Part shown: positions 54,371 through 62,600 of the stretch, piece after piece | How the letters are laid out: every line of letters begins with the position of its first letter | Position numbering within the stretch: position 1 is the first letter of the stretch | Assembly: GCA_016786845.1 (NCBI GenBank) | Contig: JAEUVB010000015.1 | Span: forward strand, 248,001 to 312,000 | Origin: Chitinophagaceae bacterium | Lineage (GTDB): Bacteria; Bacteroidota; Bacteroidia; Chitinophagales; Chitinophagaceae | Direction of reading: 5' to 3' | DNA: 64,000 nucleotides | Notes under the pieces: generated by a model | The model's database searches: none | What the model saw: the letters and a program-made list of their open reading frames with translations, nothing else | What the model was told of the DNA's origin: nothing | Position numbers and translations under genes: made by a program

Positions 54371-54748
54371 TCATTTCACAATTATCCGGAAAAATTAAGA
54401 ATGCTTTTAACATCTTGCGGAGACGCACAATCTTGATCTTTCTTTAGACCATCTGCGTTCTCGGCTTCCGCTCTCACTCTCCGCTCTCACACTCTTCAGG
54501 TGAGGGATAGAGCGTATAGCCCACAGTGACGACGCAGGAGGAGCGAGGACTATAAGCGATAGCCCGACCCCGCCTTAATGCTTTTTAATCATACATGATT
54601 TTCCATGGCGGGGGCACCCCCAAGGTATTATTATGCGTCTCTAAACACAAATGATAACCACGATGCATACACTTACAATATTTTACCTTATTTTGGGAGG
54701 GCAAAAGCGTATCATTTAACATGAACGTTTCTTGCCATTAAGCACCCG
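54371..54748. repeat. repeat-bearing intergenic region, GC-rich element copy 2
   Basis: Contains a pyrimidine-rich repeat (CGCTCTCACTCTCCGCTCTC, about 54470-54490), the 28-base core shared with 37599-37626 (here 54524-54551), and CCCCGCC (54568-54574) pairing with GGCGGGG (54607-54613). No gene was found. Confidence 0.65.
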
Positions 54749-55378
54749 ATGAAAAACTATGTGGTTAAAACACCCGGACTCCTGAAGGCGATATACAATC
54801 GCTGTATCTGGCATATCAAAGAGCCGGCCAATAGTGTATACATCACCTTCGACGATGGTCCGCATCCGAATGTAACCCCTTTTATCCTCGATCAATTGGC
54901 TGCCTTTCAGGCCAAAGCCACTTTTTTCTGTATCGGAAAAAATGTCAAGGAAAATCCGGAATTGTATCAACGCATTCTCGACGAAGGTCATGCCGTAGGC
55001 AATCATACCCACAACCACCTCAATGGCTGGAAATCGGATAACCTTCAGTATTTCAAGAATATCAATCTGGCCTCACAGTATATCGAAAGTAATATGTTTC
55101 GTCCGCCCTACGGTCGCATTTCCTATACCCAAACCCTCGGCATCGAACGCCTTTTCCCGGGCATGAAAATCATTATGTGGGATGTGCTCAGCGGCGATTT
55201 CGATACCGATCTCGAACCGATAGATTGTCTGCACAATGTTGAGCGTTCCACACGTCCGGGTTCCATCATCGTTTTCCACGACAGCGAAAAGGCCTGGCAA
55301 CGGCTCGAATATACCCTCCCCAGATTTCTAAAATTTTGTACCGACCAAGGGTGGGGGATGAAGAAGCTGAAGTTTTGA
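54749..55378 (+). CDS. polysaccharide deacetylase family protein (NodB homology)
   Basis: A 209-aa NodB-homology domain: motif 1 YITFDDGPHPNVTPF with the catalytic DD, motif 2 GNHTHNH with two metal histidines, motif 3 FRPPYGR, motif 4 IIMWDVLSGDFD and motif 5 IIVFHDS. All five metal and catalytic motifs are present, so it is expected to be active on N-acetyl groups of chitin, peptidoglycan or another glycan. No signal peptide was seen, so it may be cytoplasmic or anchored by an unrecognised start. Confidence 0.93.
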   Translation: MKNYVVKTPGLLKAIYNRCIWHIKEPANSVYITFDDGPHPNVTPFILDQLAAFQAKATFFCIGKNVKENPELYQRILDEGHAVGNHTHNHLNGWKSDNLQYFKNINLASQYIESNMFRPPYGRISYTQTLGIERLFPGMKIIMWDVLSGDFDTDLEPIDCLHNVERSTRPGSIIVFHDSEKAWQRLEYTLPRFLKFCTDQGWGMKKLKF

Positions 55379-55405
55379 GTTAGTAGAAAGTACTCAGTAT
55401 TAAGT
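55379..55405. repeat. dispersed AGTACT-type repeat, copy 3 (inverted)
   Basis: GTTAGTAGAAAGTACTCAGT, then ATTAAG, is the reverse complement of most of the copy at 32374 with about three mismatches. It begins at the stop codon of the deacetylase gene. Confidence 0.55.
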
Positions 55406-55466
55406 TATGGCGTTCATCCGGGTGCACACCCCTATTAACCATTAAGCATTTACCATTCACCATTGA

Positions 55467-56738
55467 TTAAAACTCCCATCCGATATCGTTTCGGAAGGTT
55501 TTGCCGTCAAATTCTACAAGTCCTGCATTTTTCTTTGAACGTTGCAAGGCTTCGGCGAGGGTGGGTGCTAAGGAAGTAATCGCTAATACGCGTCCGCCAT
55601 TCGTGAGCAATTGATCTTGTTCCATTCGGGTGCCGGCATGAAAGAGTATGCTGTTCTGAATACCATCCAACCCTGTAATGGTTTTTCCTTTTTCGTAATC
55701 TTCCGGATAACCTTTGCTCACCAACATGACCGTGGCAGCATGTAAAGCGCTGTGTACGCAAGTATGTCCTGCCAATTGTTGATCCTTTAAACTCAGTAAT
55801 AATTCAACCAAATCGCTTTCCAGTCTGGGCATCACCACCTCCGTTTCCGGATCACCCATGCGGCAATTGTATTCGATCACATAGGGGGCATCGCCTACTT
55901 TGATGAGCCCGAAAAATACAAAACCTTTGTACACAATATTTTCCGCTGCGATCCCTTTGATGGTTGGTATGATGACTTGGTCGGTTACCTTTTGCATAAA
56001 CGCGTCATCGATAAATGGAACAGGAGAGATGGCGCCCATACCGCCGGTATTCAGACCGGTATCGCCTTCGCCAATGCGTTTGTAATCTTTGGCACTCGGC
56101 AACAGTACATAATCTTTTCCGTCGGTGATGGCAAATACCGAGCATTCGATACCGGTGAGGAATTGTTCGATCACCACTTTGCTGCCCGCTGCACCAAATT
56201 TTTGATCCTGTATCATGGCACGGAAAGTGTCGAGTGCTTCATCATGCGTTTCGGCAATCACCACTCCTTTGCCTGCGGCCAATCCATCGGCCTTCAATAC
56301 AATCGGTAGTGTATGGGCACGTAAATAATCTTCCCCTTCGCTATATGTACTCAGGTCAAATTCGCGATAAGCAGCGGTTGGTATTTGGTGGCGCTGCATA
56401 AAGGCCTTGGCAAACGCCTTGCTGCCTTCCAGTTGAGCACCGAGTTTGGAAGGTCCGATGACGTGTATGGATTTTAATGAATCTTGTTGTTGAAAGAAAT
56501 CATAGATGCCATTCACCAAAGGATCTTCAGGGCCCACCACCACCATGCCGATGTTTTCCTGTACACAAAAATCTTTGATGGCTTGAAAGTCATTGACATT
56601 TAAAGGAATATTGATGCCATGTTGAAGGGTACCCGGGTTGCCCGGAGCTATGAATAAGGCTTCACACAATGGACTTTCAGAAATTTTGCGTGCCAGGGCA
56701 TGTTCGCGGCCACCGCTTCCCAGGAGGAGTATCTTCAT
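55467..56738 (-). CDS. purD: phosphoribosylamine-glycine ligase
   Basis: A 423-aa ATP-grasp enzyme: MKILLLGSGGREHALARKIS at the start, VVGPEDPLVNGIYDFF, the ATP-grasp segment PIVLKADGLAAGKGVVIAE (about 137-155), YNCRMGDPETEVVMPRLESD (about 287-306) and the C-terminal glycine-rich domain. It makes GAR in purine synthesis. The start at 56738 gives the family N-terminus; the longer frame adds 47 residues with no similarity. Single gene. Confidence 0.97.
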   Translation of the reverse strand: MKILLLGSGGREHALARKISESPLCEALFIAPGNPGTLQHGINIPLNVNDFQAIKDFCVQENIGMVVVGPEDPLVNGIYDFFQQQDSLKSIHVIGPSKLGAQLEGSKAFAKAFMQRHQIPTAAYREFDLSTYSEGEDYLRAHTLPIVLKADGLAAGKGVVIAETHDEALDTFRAMIQDQKFGAAGSKVVIEQFLTGIECSVFAITDGKDYVLLPSAKDYKRIGEGDTGLNTGGMGAISPVPFIDDAFMQKVTDQVIIPTIKGIAAENIVYKGFVFFGLIKVGDAPYVIEYNCRMGDPETEVVMPRLESDLVELLLSLKDQQLAGHTCVHSALHAATVMLVSKGYPEDYEKGKTITGLDGIQNSILFHAGTRMEQDQLLTNGGRVLAITSLAPTLAEALQRSKKNAGLVEFDGKTFRNDIGWEF

Positions 56739-56920
56739 GCGGCAAAAGTAGGAAGTGAAACGTGGATGAGAAAGGGGAAAATGAATGAAGGGAAGAATTG
56801 TCATCTCCTCTGTATCCCGACCGGTCATACCGCCTCGGATAGTCGATGTTGAAAATTTGAGGAGACTAAATCTATACAAATATTAAAAAACTATCTATAT
56901 TGTTTCTCTAAACTACAAAC

Positions 56921-58459
56921 ATGGAAAATACACAAGTACAAAAAGGCCATCCGAAAGGGCTGTATCTCCTCTTTTTTACAGAGATGTGGGAGCGCTTCAG
57001 TTATTACGGGATGCGCGCGATCTTCATTCTCTTTCTGACCAAAGCCCTCGTGCTGAGTAGCAAAGATGCTTCCAATATCTATGGGAGTTTTACCGGCTTG
57101 GTTTATTTGACCCCTTTATTAGGAGGCTATCTCTGCGATCGCTTTCTGGGTAACCGAAGGAGTATATTTATCGGGGGTATTCTGATGGCGATCGGACAAT
57201 TTTTGATGTTCTTGTGCGGTAATACCATCTCATCACCTGAAGCCGCGACGACCATGATGTGGGCCGGATTGACGGTGCTGATTATCGGTAATGGTTTCTT
57301 CAAACCGAATATCTCCACCATGGTGGGACAACTCTATCCCAAGGGTGATCGCCGTGTAGATGGGGCGTTTACCATTTTTTATATGGGTATCAATCTCGGT
57401 GCGTTTTTCTCTCCACTCGTTTGCGGTGGATTAGGCGATACCGGCAATATTGCCGATTTCAAATGGGGTTTCCTGGCTGCCTGTATCGGTATGATTGTGA
57501 GTGTGATCTCTTTTGAAATCTATAAGAATAAGTATTTAACCGGTCCGGACGGACAACCCATTGGGATGCCGGTGAAGAAAATGGATATGAAAAGCCTGGG
57601 AATCGTACTGGGATCCATTGCCCTTATCTTCTTCTTATTGAGCTTCAAAACCTTCTTCAAAAGTGATATTGACATGATTGGTTACCTCATTTATGGAGCA
57701 ATGGTTATCGTGCCTTTGGTGATCATCACCGACAAAACCCTCACCAAAGAAGAGCGTTCCCGAATCGCGGTGATCTTTATTCTGGCCTTCTTTGTGATCT
57801 TCTTTTGGAGTGCCTTCGAACAGGCAGGTGCCTCACTCACCATCTTCGCTGATGCGCAAACCAATCGCCATATTGGTGGCTGGGAAATGCCGGCATCCTG
57901 GTTTCAGTCCATCAACCCATTGGGTATCATTATCCTAGCGCCCATCTTTACCTATTTTTGGGGACAATTGCATAAACGTAATCTCGAACCGGCTTCACCC
58001 ATGAAAATGGCCTGGGGGCTTGCCTTACTGTGTTTGGGGTATATCGTCATAGCGTTTGCGGTCAGTGGGGTCGATAGCCAGGTCAAGATCAGTATGTGGT
58101 GGTTGATTTCGCTTTACTTATTACATACCATGGGTGAACTTTGTTTGTCGCCTATTGGTTTGTCGATGGTTTCAAAACTGGCACCTATACGTTTCGCATC
58201 CCTCTTAATGGGAACTTGGTTTTTGGCGAATGCCGCTGCCAATAAACTGGCCGGAACCTTAAGCGCCCTCATTCCTCCCGGAGCCGGTGAAACAGCCTTA
58301 AAGCCTGGTGAAACCATTGTATATCCTGCCATCATGGGCTATCAAATCACTAATTTATACCAATTCTTTATGGTATTTATCATGATGAGTGGTGTAGCCG
58401 CTGTGATCCTGTTCGTCTTGAGCGGTGTACTGCGCAAAATGATGCACGGTATCAAGTAA
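56921..58459 (+). CDS. POT/PTR family proton-dependent peptide transporter
   Basis: A 512-aa major facilitator of the POT family: the ExxERF-type motif in FFTEMWERFSYYGMRAIFIL (about residues 17-36), then LTPLLGGYLCDRFLGNRR and FTIFYMGINLGAFFSPLVCG, the PTR signature. About fourteen helices. It imports di- and tripeptides with protons. It is followed by a strong terminator. Confidence 0.95.
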   Translation: MENTQVQKGHPKGLYLLFFTEMWERFSYYGMRAIFILFLTKALVLSSKDASNIYGSFTGLVYLTPLLGGYLCDRFLGNRRSIFIGGILMAIGQFLMFLCGNTISSPEAATTMMWAGLTVLIIGNGFFKPNISTMVGQLYPKGDRRVDGAFTIFYMGINLGAFFSPLVCGGLGDTGNIADFKWGFLAACIGMIVSVISFEIYKNKYLTGPDGQPIGMPVKKMDMKSLGIVLGSIALIFFLLSFKTFFKSDIDMIGYLIYGAMVIVPLVIITDKTLTKEERSRIAVIFILAFFVIFFWSAFEQAGASLTIFADAQTNRHIGGWEMPASWFQSINPLGIIILAPIFTYFWGQLHKRNLEPASPMKMAWGLALLCLGYIVIAFAVSGVDSQVKISMWWLISLYLLHTMGELCLSPIGLSMVSKLAPIRFASLLMGTWFLANAAANKLAGTLSALIPPGAGETALKPGETIVYPAIMGYQITNLYQFFMVFIMMSGVAAVILFVLSGVLRKMMHGIK

Positions 58460-58481
58460 TTTGTTCAACTTTTTTAAACAT

Positions 58482-58512
58482 AAACCCGGCCTCTAAAAGG
58501 CCGGGTTTTTTT
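58482..58512 (+). terminator. terminator of the POT transporter gene
   Basis: AAACCCGGCCT-CTAAA-AGGCCGGGTTT is a perfect 11-bp stem with a T-run, about 25 bases after the stop. Confidence 0.92.
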
Positions 58513-58532
58513 CTATACACATCACTTGATGG

Positions 58533-58705
58533 TAATCCACAGTTATTCCCTATTTTGCATGGCCTGAAAGTGCCGTATACAGTCCTTTCCACCATTGTTT
58601 TGACAAATAAACACGTTATCCACAATTTATCATTACTTCACGCAGTCATTTTTGGCCTCTAATCCTTGAGGCTCTAGGCTTTCGGTGCTTTTGGGCTGTG
58701 GATAA
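58533..58705. promoter_or_regulatory. cluster of DnaA-box-like sites (candidate origin or DnaA-controlled region)
   Basis: Two perfect TTATCCACA boxes lie at 58616-58624 (plus) and 58697-58705 (minus strand), and a one-mismatch TAATCCACA at 58533-58541. The last is followed by an AT-rich stretch (about 58706-58755) before mraZ. Three sites within 175 bases next to an AT-rich segment is the layout of a chromosome origin or a DnaA-regulated promoter. dnaA itself is not in the window. Confidence 0.45.
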
Positions 58706-58772
58706 ATAAGATTTTAATAATATGGTGAAATAATGTGTTAAATATTGTTATTTTGTGTCACTAACTGAAAAA

Positions 58773-59237
58773 ATGTCGAACTACTTAGGTGAATATGAGG
58801 TAACACTGGATCCGAAAGGGCGCTTTATGGTGCCTGTCGGATTCAAGCGTCAGCTTCCGGAAGCGGAATCTGTTCGCTTTGTCCTCAACCGTGGTCTCGA
58901 TAAATGCATCACCCTCTATACCGTGAGTCAGTGGGAAGAAGTGTCGGTGGTCGTCAAGAAACTGAATGAATTCAACGAAAAGGCGCGCATCTTCAAAAGG
59001 ACCTTCTTGAACGGTGCAACCTTTATGGAGCCTGATTCTGCAGGACGTTTGTTATTGCCCAAGAGCATGTTGGAATATGCGGGCATCAAAAAAGACATGG
59101 TTTTTTCTGTGCAAATGAATAAAGTGGAAATCTGGGATGCGCCAACATTCCGGGCACTGAGTGAAAATGTGGATATGAATACATTGGCAGGTGAAGTCTT
59201 GGGAGGCAACTATTTAAATCCTTTTGAACGGATCTAA
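58773..59237 (+). CDS. mraZ: transcriptional regulator MraZ
   Basis: A 154-aa protein with two AbrB-like repeats: LGEYEVTLDPKGRFMVPVGF at the start and EPDSAGRLLLPKSMLEYAG in the second half, each with the DxxGR motif of MraZ. It is the first gene of the dcw (division and cell wall) cluster and represses that cluster's promoter in other bacteria. The ATG at 58773 gives the standard start; a GTG at 58755 would add six residues. Two bases separate its stop from rsmH. Confidence 0.97.
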   Translation: MSNYLGEYEVTLDPKGRFMVPVGFKRQLPEAESVRFVLNRGLDKCITLYTVSQWEEVSVVVKKLNEFNEKARIFKRTFLNGATFMEPDSAGRLLLPKSMLEYAGIKKDMVFSVQMNKVEIWDAPTFRALSENVDMNTLAGEVLGGNYLNPFERI

Positions 59238-59239
59238 AG

Positions 59240-60148
59240 ATGACGACTTCCACTTTTTACCACCAGGCAGTTCTTTTACATGAATGCATTGAACAATTAG
59301 ACATCCGACCGGATGGCGTTTATCTGGATGCCACATTCGGCGGAGGCGGTCATTCGAAAGCAATTCTGAGTCGCTTGAATGAAAAAGGCAGACTCATCGT
59401 GTTTGATCAGGATGAAGATGCCAGGCGCAACCTACCGGAAGATAGCCGAGTGATTTTTGTGAGGGAGAATTTTCGGTATGCTCACCGTTTTGTTCGGCTC
59501 TATCAATTGGGCAAATTGAATGGTGTGCTGGCGGATCTGGGCGTAAGTTCCTGGCAGTTTGATACCGCAGAGAGAGGTTTCTCGATTCGCTTTGATGCTC
59601 CCCTGGACATGAGAATGGATCAGCGCAACCCCGTCACCGCGGTGAACATTCTGAATACCTATCCCGAAAAGAAACTGCAAATGCTCTTTGAACAATACGG
59701 CGAAGTAACGAATGCCAAAACCTTAGCAGCCCGTATCATAGCCTCCCGCGATCAAGTACAAATGCGAACCATCAACGAATTGAAACAAGTGATCGCGCCG
59801 GTGATGTATGGCAATCCGAATAAGTATCTGGCTCAGGTTTTTCAAGCGTTACGAATCGAGGTGAATGATGAGCTCCAGGCATTAAAAGATTTCTTAAAAC
59901 AAATTACGAATGCCTTGGATAAAGACGGCCGCTTATGCATCATCACCTTTCATTCACTGGAAGATCGAATTGTGAAACAATGGATGAAGAATGAAAGTTT
60001 CGAGGAAAGCCATGATCCGTTTCAACGTGATACGGTCAAACGTCAATTGCAAGTCGTACATAAAAAACCTATCACGCCAAGTGATGCAGAAATAAATCAA
60101 AACCCCAGAGCTCGCAGTGCCAAACTTCGAGTTGCTCAAAAAAAATAA
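59240..60148 (+). CDS. rsmH: 16S rRNA (cytosine(1402)-N4)-methyltransferase RsmH
   Basis: A 302-aa methyltransferase: HQAVLLHECIEQLDIRPDGV, the SAM motif YLDATFGGGGHSKAIL, VLADLGVSSWQFDTAERGFS, FQALRIEVNDELQAL and ITFHSLEDRIVKQWM, all RsmH/MraW hallmarks. It methylates C1402 of 16S rRNA. It is the second gene of the dcw cluster, in the usual place. Confidence 0.97.
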   Translation: MTTSTFYHQAVLLHECIEQLDIRPDGVYLDATFGGGGHSKAILSRLNEKGRLIVFDQDEDARRNLPEDSRVIFVRENFRYAHRFVRLYQLGKLNGVLADLGVSSWQFDTAERGFSIRFDAPLDMRMDQRNPVTAVNILNTYPEKKLQMLFEQYGEVTNAKTLAARIIASRDQVQMRTINELKQVIAPVMYGNPNKYLAQVFQALRIEVNDELQALKDFLKQITNALDKDGRLCIITFHSLEDRIVKQWMKNESFEESHDPFQRDTVKRQLQVVHKKPITPSDAEINQNPRARSAKLRVAQKK

Positions 60149-60174
60149 ACAAACTAAACCTATATCATCCTATC

Positions 60175-60519
60175 ATGCCCTCCGATACCAAATCCATCCT
60201 GAGAAAAATACCCGACTGGAAGCAAATGCTTCATACCGTGGGTACTCGCGGTATCGTGGCGAATATTTCATTTATTCTTTATTGTGCTTTTTTGGGATTG
60301 GTCTATATCACCCTCAATCATCAGGCAGAAAATACCATTCGTAGAATTAATAGCACAGCTAAGCAACTCAAAGAATATCGTTGGAAGTATATAGATCAAA
60401 AATCAAAGCTCATGTTTCTGACGAAAGAAAGTGAATTGGAAAAAGGTGCCATTTCGCTTGGTCTGGAAAAAACAAAGGTCCCTCCACATAAAATTTCAAT
60501 CCATCTCAATAGGCCATGA
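60175..60519 (+). CDS. ftsL: FtsL-like cell division protein
   Basis: A 114-aa bitopic membrane protein: a cytoplasmic head of about 38 residues, one helix (VANISFILYCAFLGLVYITL, about 38-57), then a periplasmic coiled coil (ENTIRRINSTAKQLKEYRWK) and a short tail. The sequence is poorly conserved, as usual for FtsL, but the position between rsmH and ftsI and the topology identify it. Its stop overlaps the ftsI start (ATGA, 60516-60519). It helps recruit the septal synthase complex. Confidence 0.88.
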   Translation: MPSDTKSILRKIPDWKQMLHTVGTRGIVANISFILYCAFLGLVYITLNHQAENTIRRINSTAKQLKEYRWKYIDQKSKLMFLTKESELEKGAISLGLEKTKVPPHKISIHLNRP

Positions 60520-62600
60520 AAATCAGTAAAGACATACGGTTTCGGGTTTATATCACCTTTTTGGGTATGTGCATCTTTGGTGTCATAATCCTCTACAAGG
60601 CCAGTCATATCGTGCTGACCGAAGGAAAGGACCTGCGTGCCATGGCAGATAGCATGCATACTAAAATTCAGTTCATACAACCCGAACGCGGAAATATCTA
60701 TTCTGAAGACGGAAATCTGTTGTCTTCCTCTATACCGGAATTCGACTTGCGGGTAGATTTTAAATCAATACCTAAGGATACCTTTTCACGTTACCTCGAA
60801 CCTTTGTCTAAAAACCTCGCACGTATACTCGGGGAATACACCTGGGTGGAATACAAAGAAATTCTAAGTCGGGAGTATAAAGCCGAGTCACGTTATTTTC
60901 TGTTGAAACGCAGAGCCTCCTATTCACAATATCTCGACATCCGAAAAATTCAACCTTTCTCAAAAAATCAAAATAAGGGCGGACTGATTACAGAGTCTTA
61001 TACCAAGCGAATCAATCCGTACGGATTGTTGGCCAATCGCGTCATCGGACTTTCTCGTTCAAATTCTCAGAATGTTGGCATTGAACGTCAATATGATTCT
61101 CTGCTTCGTGGCAGTGTTGGACAGCGTGTGGTCCGCTGTATCGCCGGTGGAACCTGGATGCCGTTGGATGGATCGGAAATAGATCCGGTGAATGGACGTG
61201 ATGTTATGACGACGATTGATGTGAATATTCAGGATGTTGCCGAGAATGCACTCTTACGACAAGTAGAAAAAGAGAATGCCGCTTTCGGGACCTGCATTGT
61301 AATGGAAGTAAAAACGGGTAAAATTAAAGCCATTGCGAATCTGGGTCGTCTGGAGGATGGAAGCTACTATGAGGATTTTAACTATGCACTGAAAAAAATT
61401 GAACCGGGGTCTACTTTTAAATTGATGTCTCTCATTTCCTTAATGCGCGATCATCTCATTAAGGTTGAGGATGTGGTCGATTGTCAAGGTGGCAGTACAA
61501 AAATTGGACCCTTTACCATTAGAGATAGTCATGCCGGACTCGGCACCTTGAGTATCAAAGATGCCTTTGCCCATTCATCCAATGTAGCTTTTGCTAAACT
61601 CATCTATCAGAATTATCGCGAAAATATCGGTACTTATTGGAGTAATCTGCATGCGATGGGATTGGATGACCCAACCGGCATTGGGCTGGCGGGAGATCCC
61701 AAGCCACATTTTCTCAGGGATTCTGTAACGAAAGGGCGCTTTTCTCTGGCTTTTATGGGAATGGGTTATAGCGTCATGATTACACCACTTCATACTTGTA
61801 TGGTCTATAATGCGATCGCCAATCAAGGAAAACTGATGAAGCCTTATCTGGTTAATAGTATTCAGGAATATGGAAAGGATGTCATCACTTATTCTCCTAA
61901 AGTGATTAATCCAAACTTGTTGGATACTTCATCTATCAGAATCTTGAAAGATGTAATGAATGAAGTCGTCGAAAGTGGAACGGGTAAGGCTTTAAAGAAC
62001 CCTTATTATACTATTTGTGGTAAAACGGGTACGGCTCAAGTCGCGGATAAAGGTATACGCTATACGGATAGAGTTTATCATGGTTCTTTTGTAGGCTTCT
62101 TCCCAAAAGAAGATCCCCAGTATACGATTTGTGTTGTATTGCGTACCCGCAAAGGTTCTAACAATTATTATGGAGGCCAAATCGCATTACCGGTCTTTAA
62201 GGAAGTGGCCAATCGTCTTTATGCCATTAAAATGAAGCAAGGAGATTCACGCTTAGTAAAGGATTCAGTGATACATGAATTGCCGGTAAAGACGATCAAA
62301 GCCAGTGACCTCAATACCTTGGCATTATATCTGAAAAAATTGACCAAGGTGCCGGCTTCGGCTGCGTGGGTGCAACAAGTGGTGGGCGACAGTACAGGTC
62401 GTATGCAATTTGTTCCATTAAGCATTCAAAAGAAGCAAGTACCTAATGTCACCGGTATGGGATTGCGCGATGCACTTTATGTGCTGGAAAATGCCGGTCT
62501 TAAAGTGATTCCTGTAGGCAAGGGCAAAGTCAACAATCAATCCATTTCACCCGGAACACCTTTGCAAAAAGGACAATATATAACGATACATCTAAGCTAA
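60516..62600 (+). CDS. ftsI: septal peptidoglycan transpeptidase (class B PBP, FtsI/PBP3) with PASTA domain
   Basis: A 694-aa class B penicillin-binding protein: one N-terminal membrane helix (about 8-27), the PBP dimer domain (about 50-220), and the transpeptidase domain with SxxK (Ser299, Lys302 in EPGSTFKLM), SxN (SSN, about 352) and KTGT (Lys503). The C-terminal PASTA domain (about 640-694, KQVPNVTGMGLRDALYVL) is usual in Bacteroidota relatives. It crosslinks septal wall during division. It overlaps ftsL by four bases and is followed immediately by murE. Confidence 0.96.
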   Translation: MKISKDIRFRVYITFLGMCIFGVIILYKASHIVLTEGKDLRAMADSMHTKIQFIQPERGNIYSEDGNLLSSSIPEFDLRVDFKSIPKDTFSRYLEPLSKNLARILGEYTWVEYKEILSREYKAESRYFLLKRRASYSQYLDIRKIQPFSKNQNKGGLITESYTKRINPYGLLANRVIGLSRSNSQNVGIERQYDSLLRGSVGQRVVRCIAGGTWMPLDGSEIDPVNGRDVMTTIDVNIQDVAENALLRQVEKENAAFGTCIVMEVKTGKIKAIANLGRLEDGSYYEDFNYALKKIEPGSTFKLMSLISLMRDHLIKVEDVVDCQGGSTKIGPFTIRDSHAGLGTLSIKDAFAHSSNVAFAKLIYQNYRENIGTYWSNLHAMGLDDPTGIGLAGDPKPHFLRDSVTKGRFSLAFMGMGYSVMITPLHTCMVYNAIANQGKLMKPYLVNSIQEYGKDVITYSPKVINPNLLDTSSIRILKDVMNEVVESGTGKALKNPYYTICGKTGTAQVADKGIRYTDRVYHGSFVGFFPKEDPQYTICVVLRTRKGSNNYYGGQIALPVFKEVANRLYAIKMKQGDSRLVKDSVIHELPVKTIKASDLNTLALYLKKLTKVPASAAWVQQVVGDSTGRMQFVPLSIQKKQVPNVTGMGLRDALYVLENAGLKVIPVGKGKVNNQSISPGTPLQKGQYITIHLS

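Noticed and set aside
55739..56879. Longer PurD starting at 56879
   Set aside because: The additional 47 residues have no similarity and the canonical MKILLLGSGGREHA start lies at 56738.
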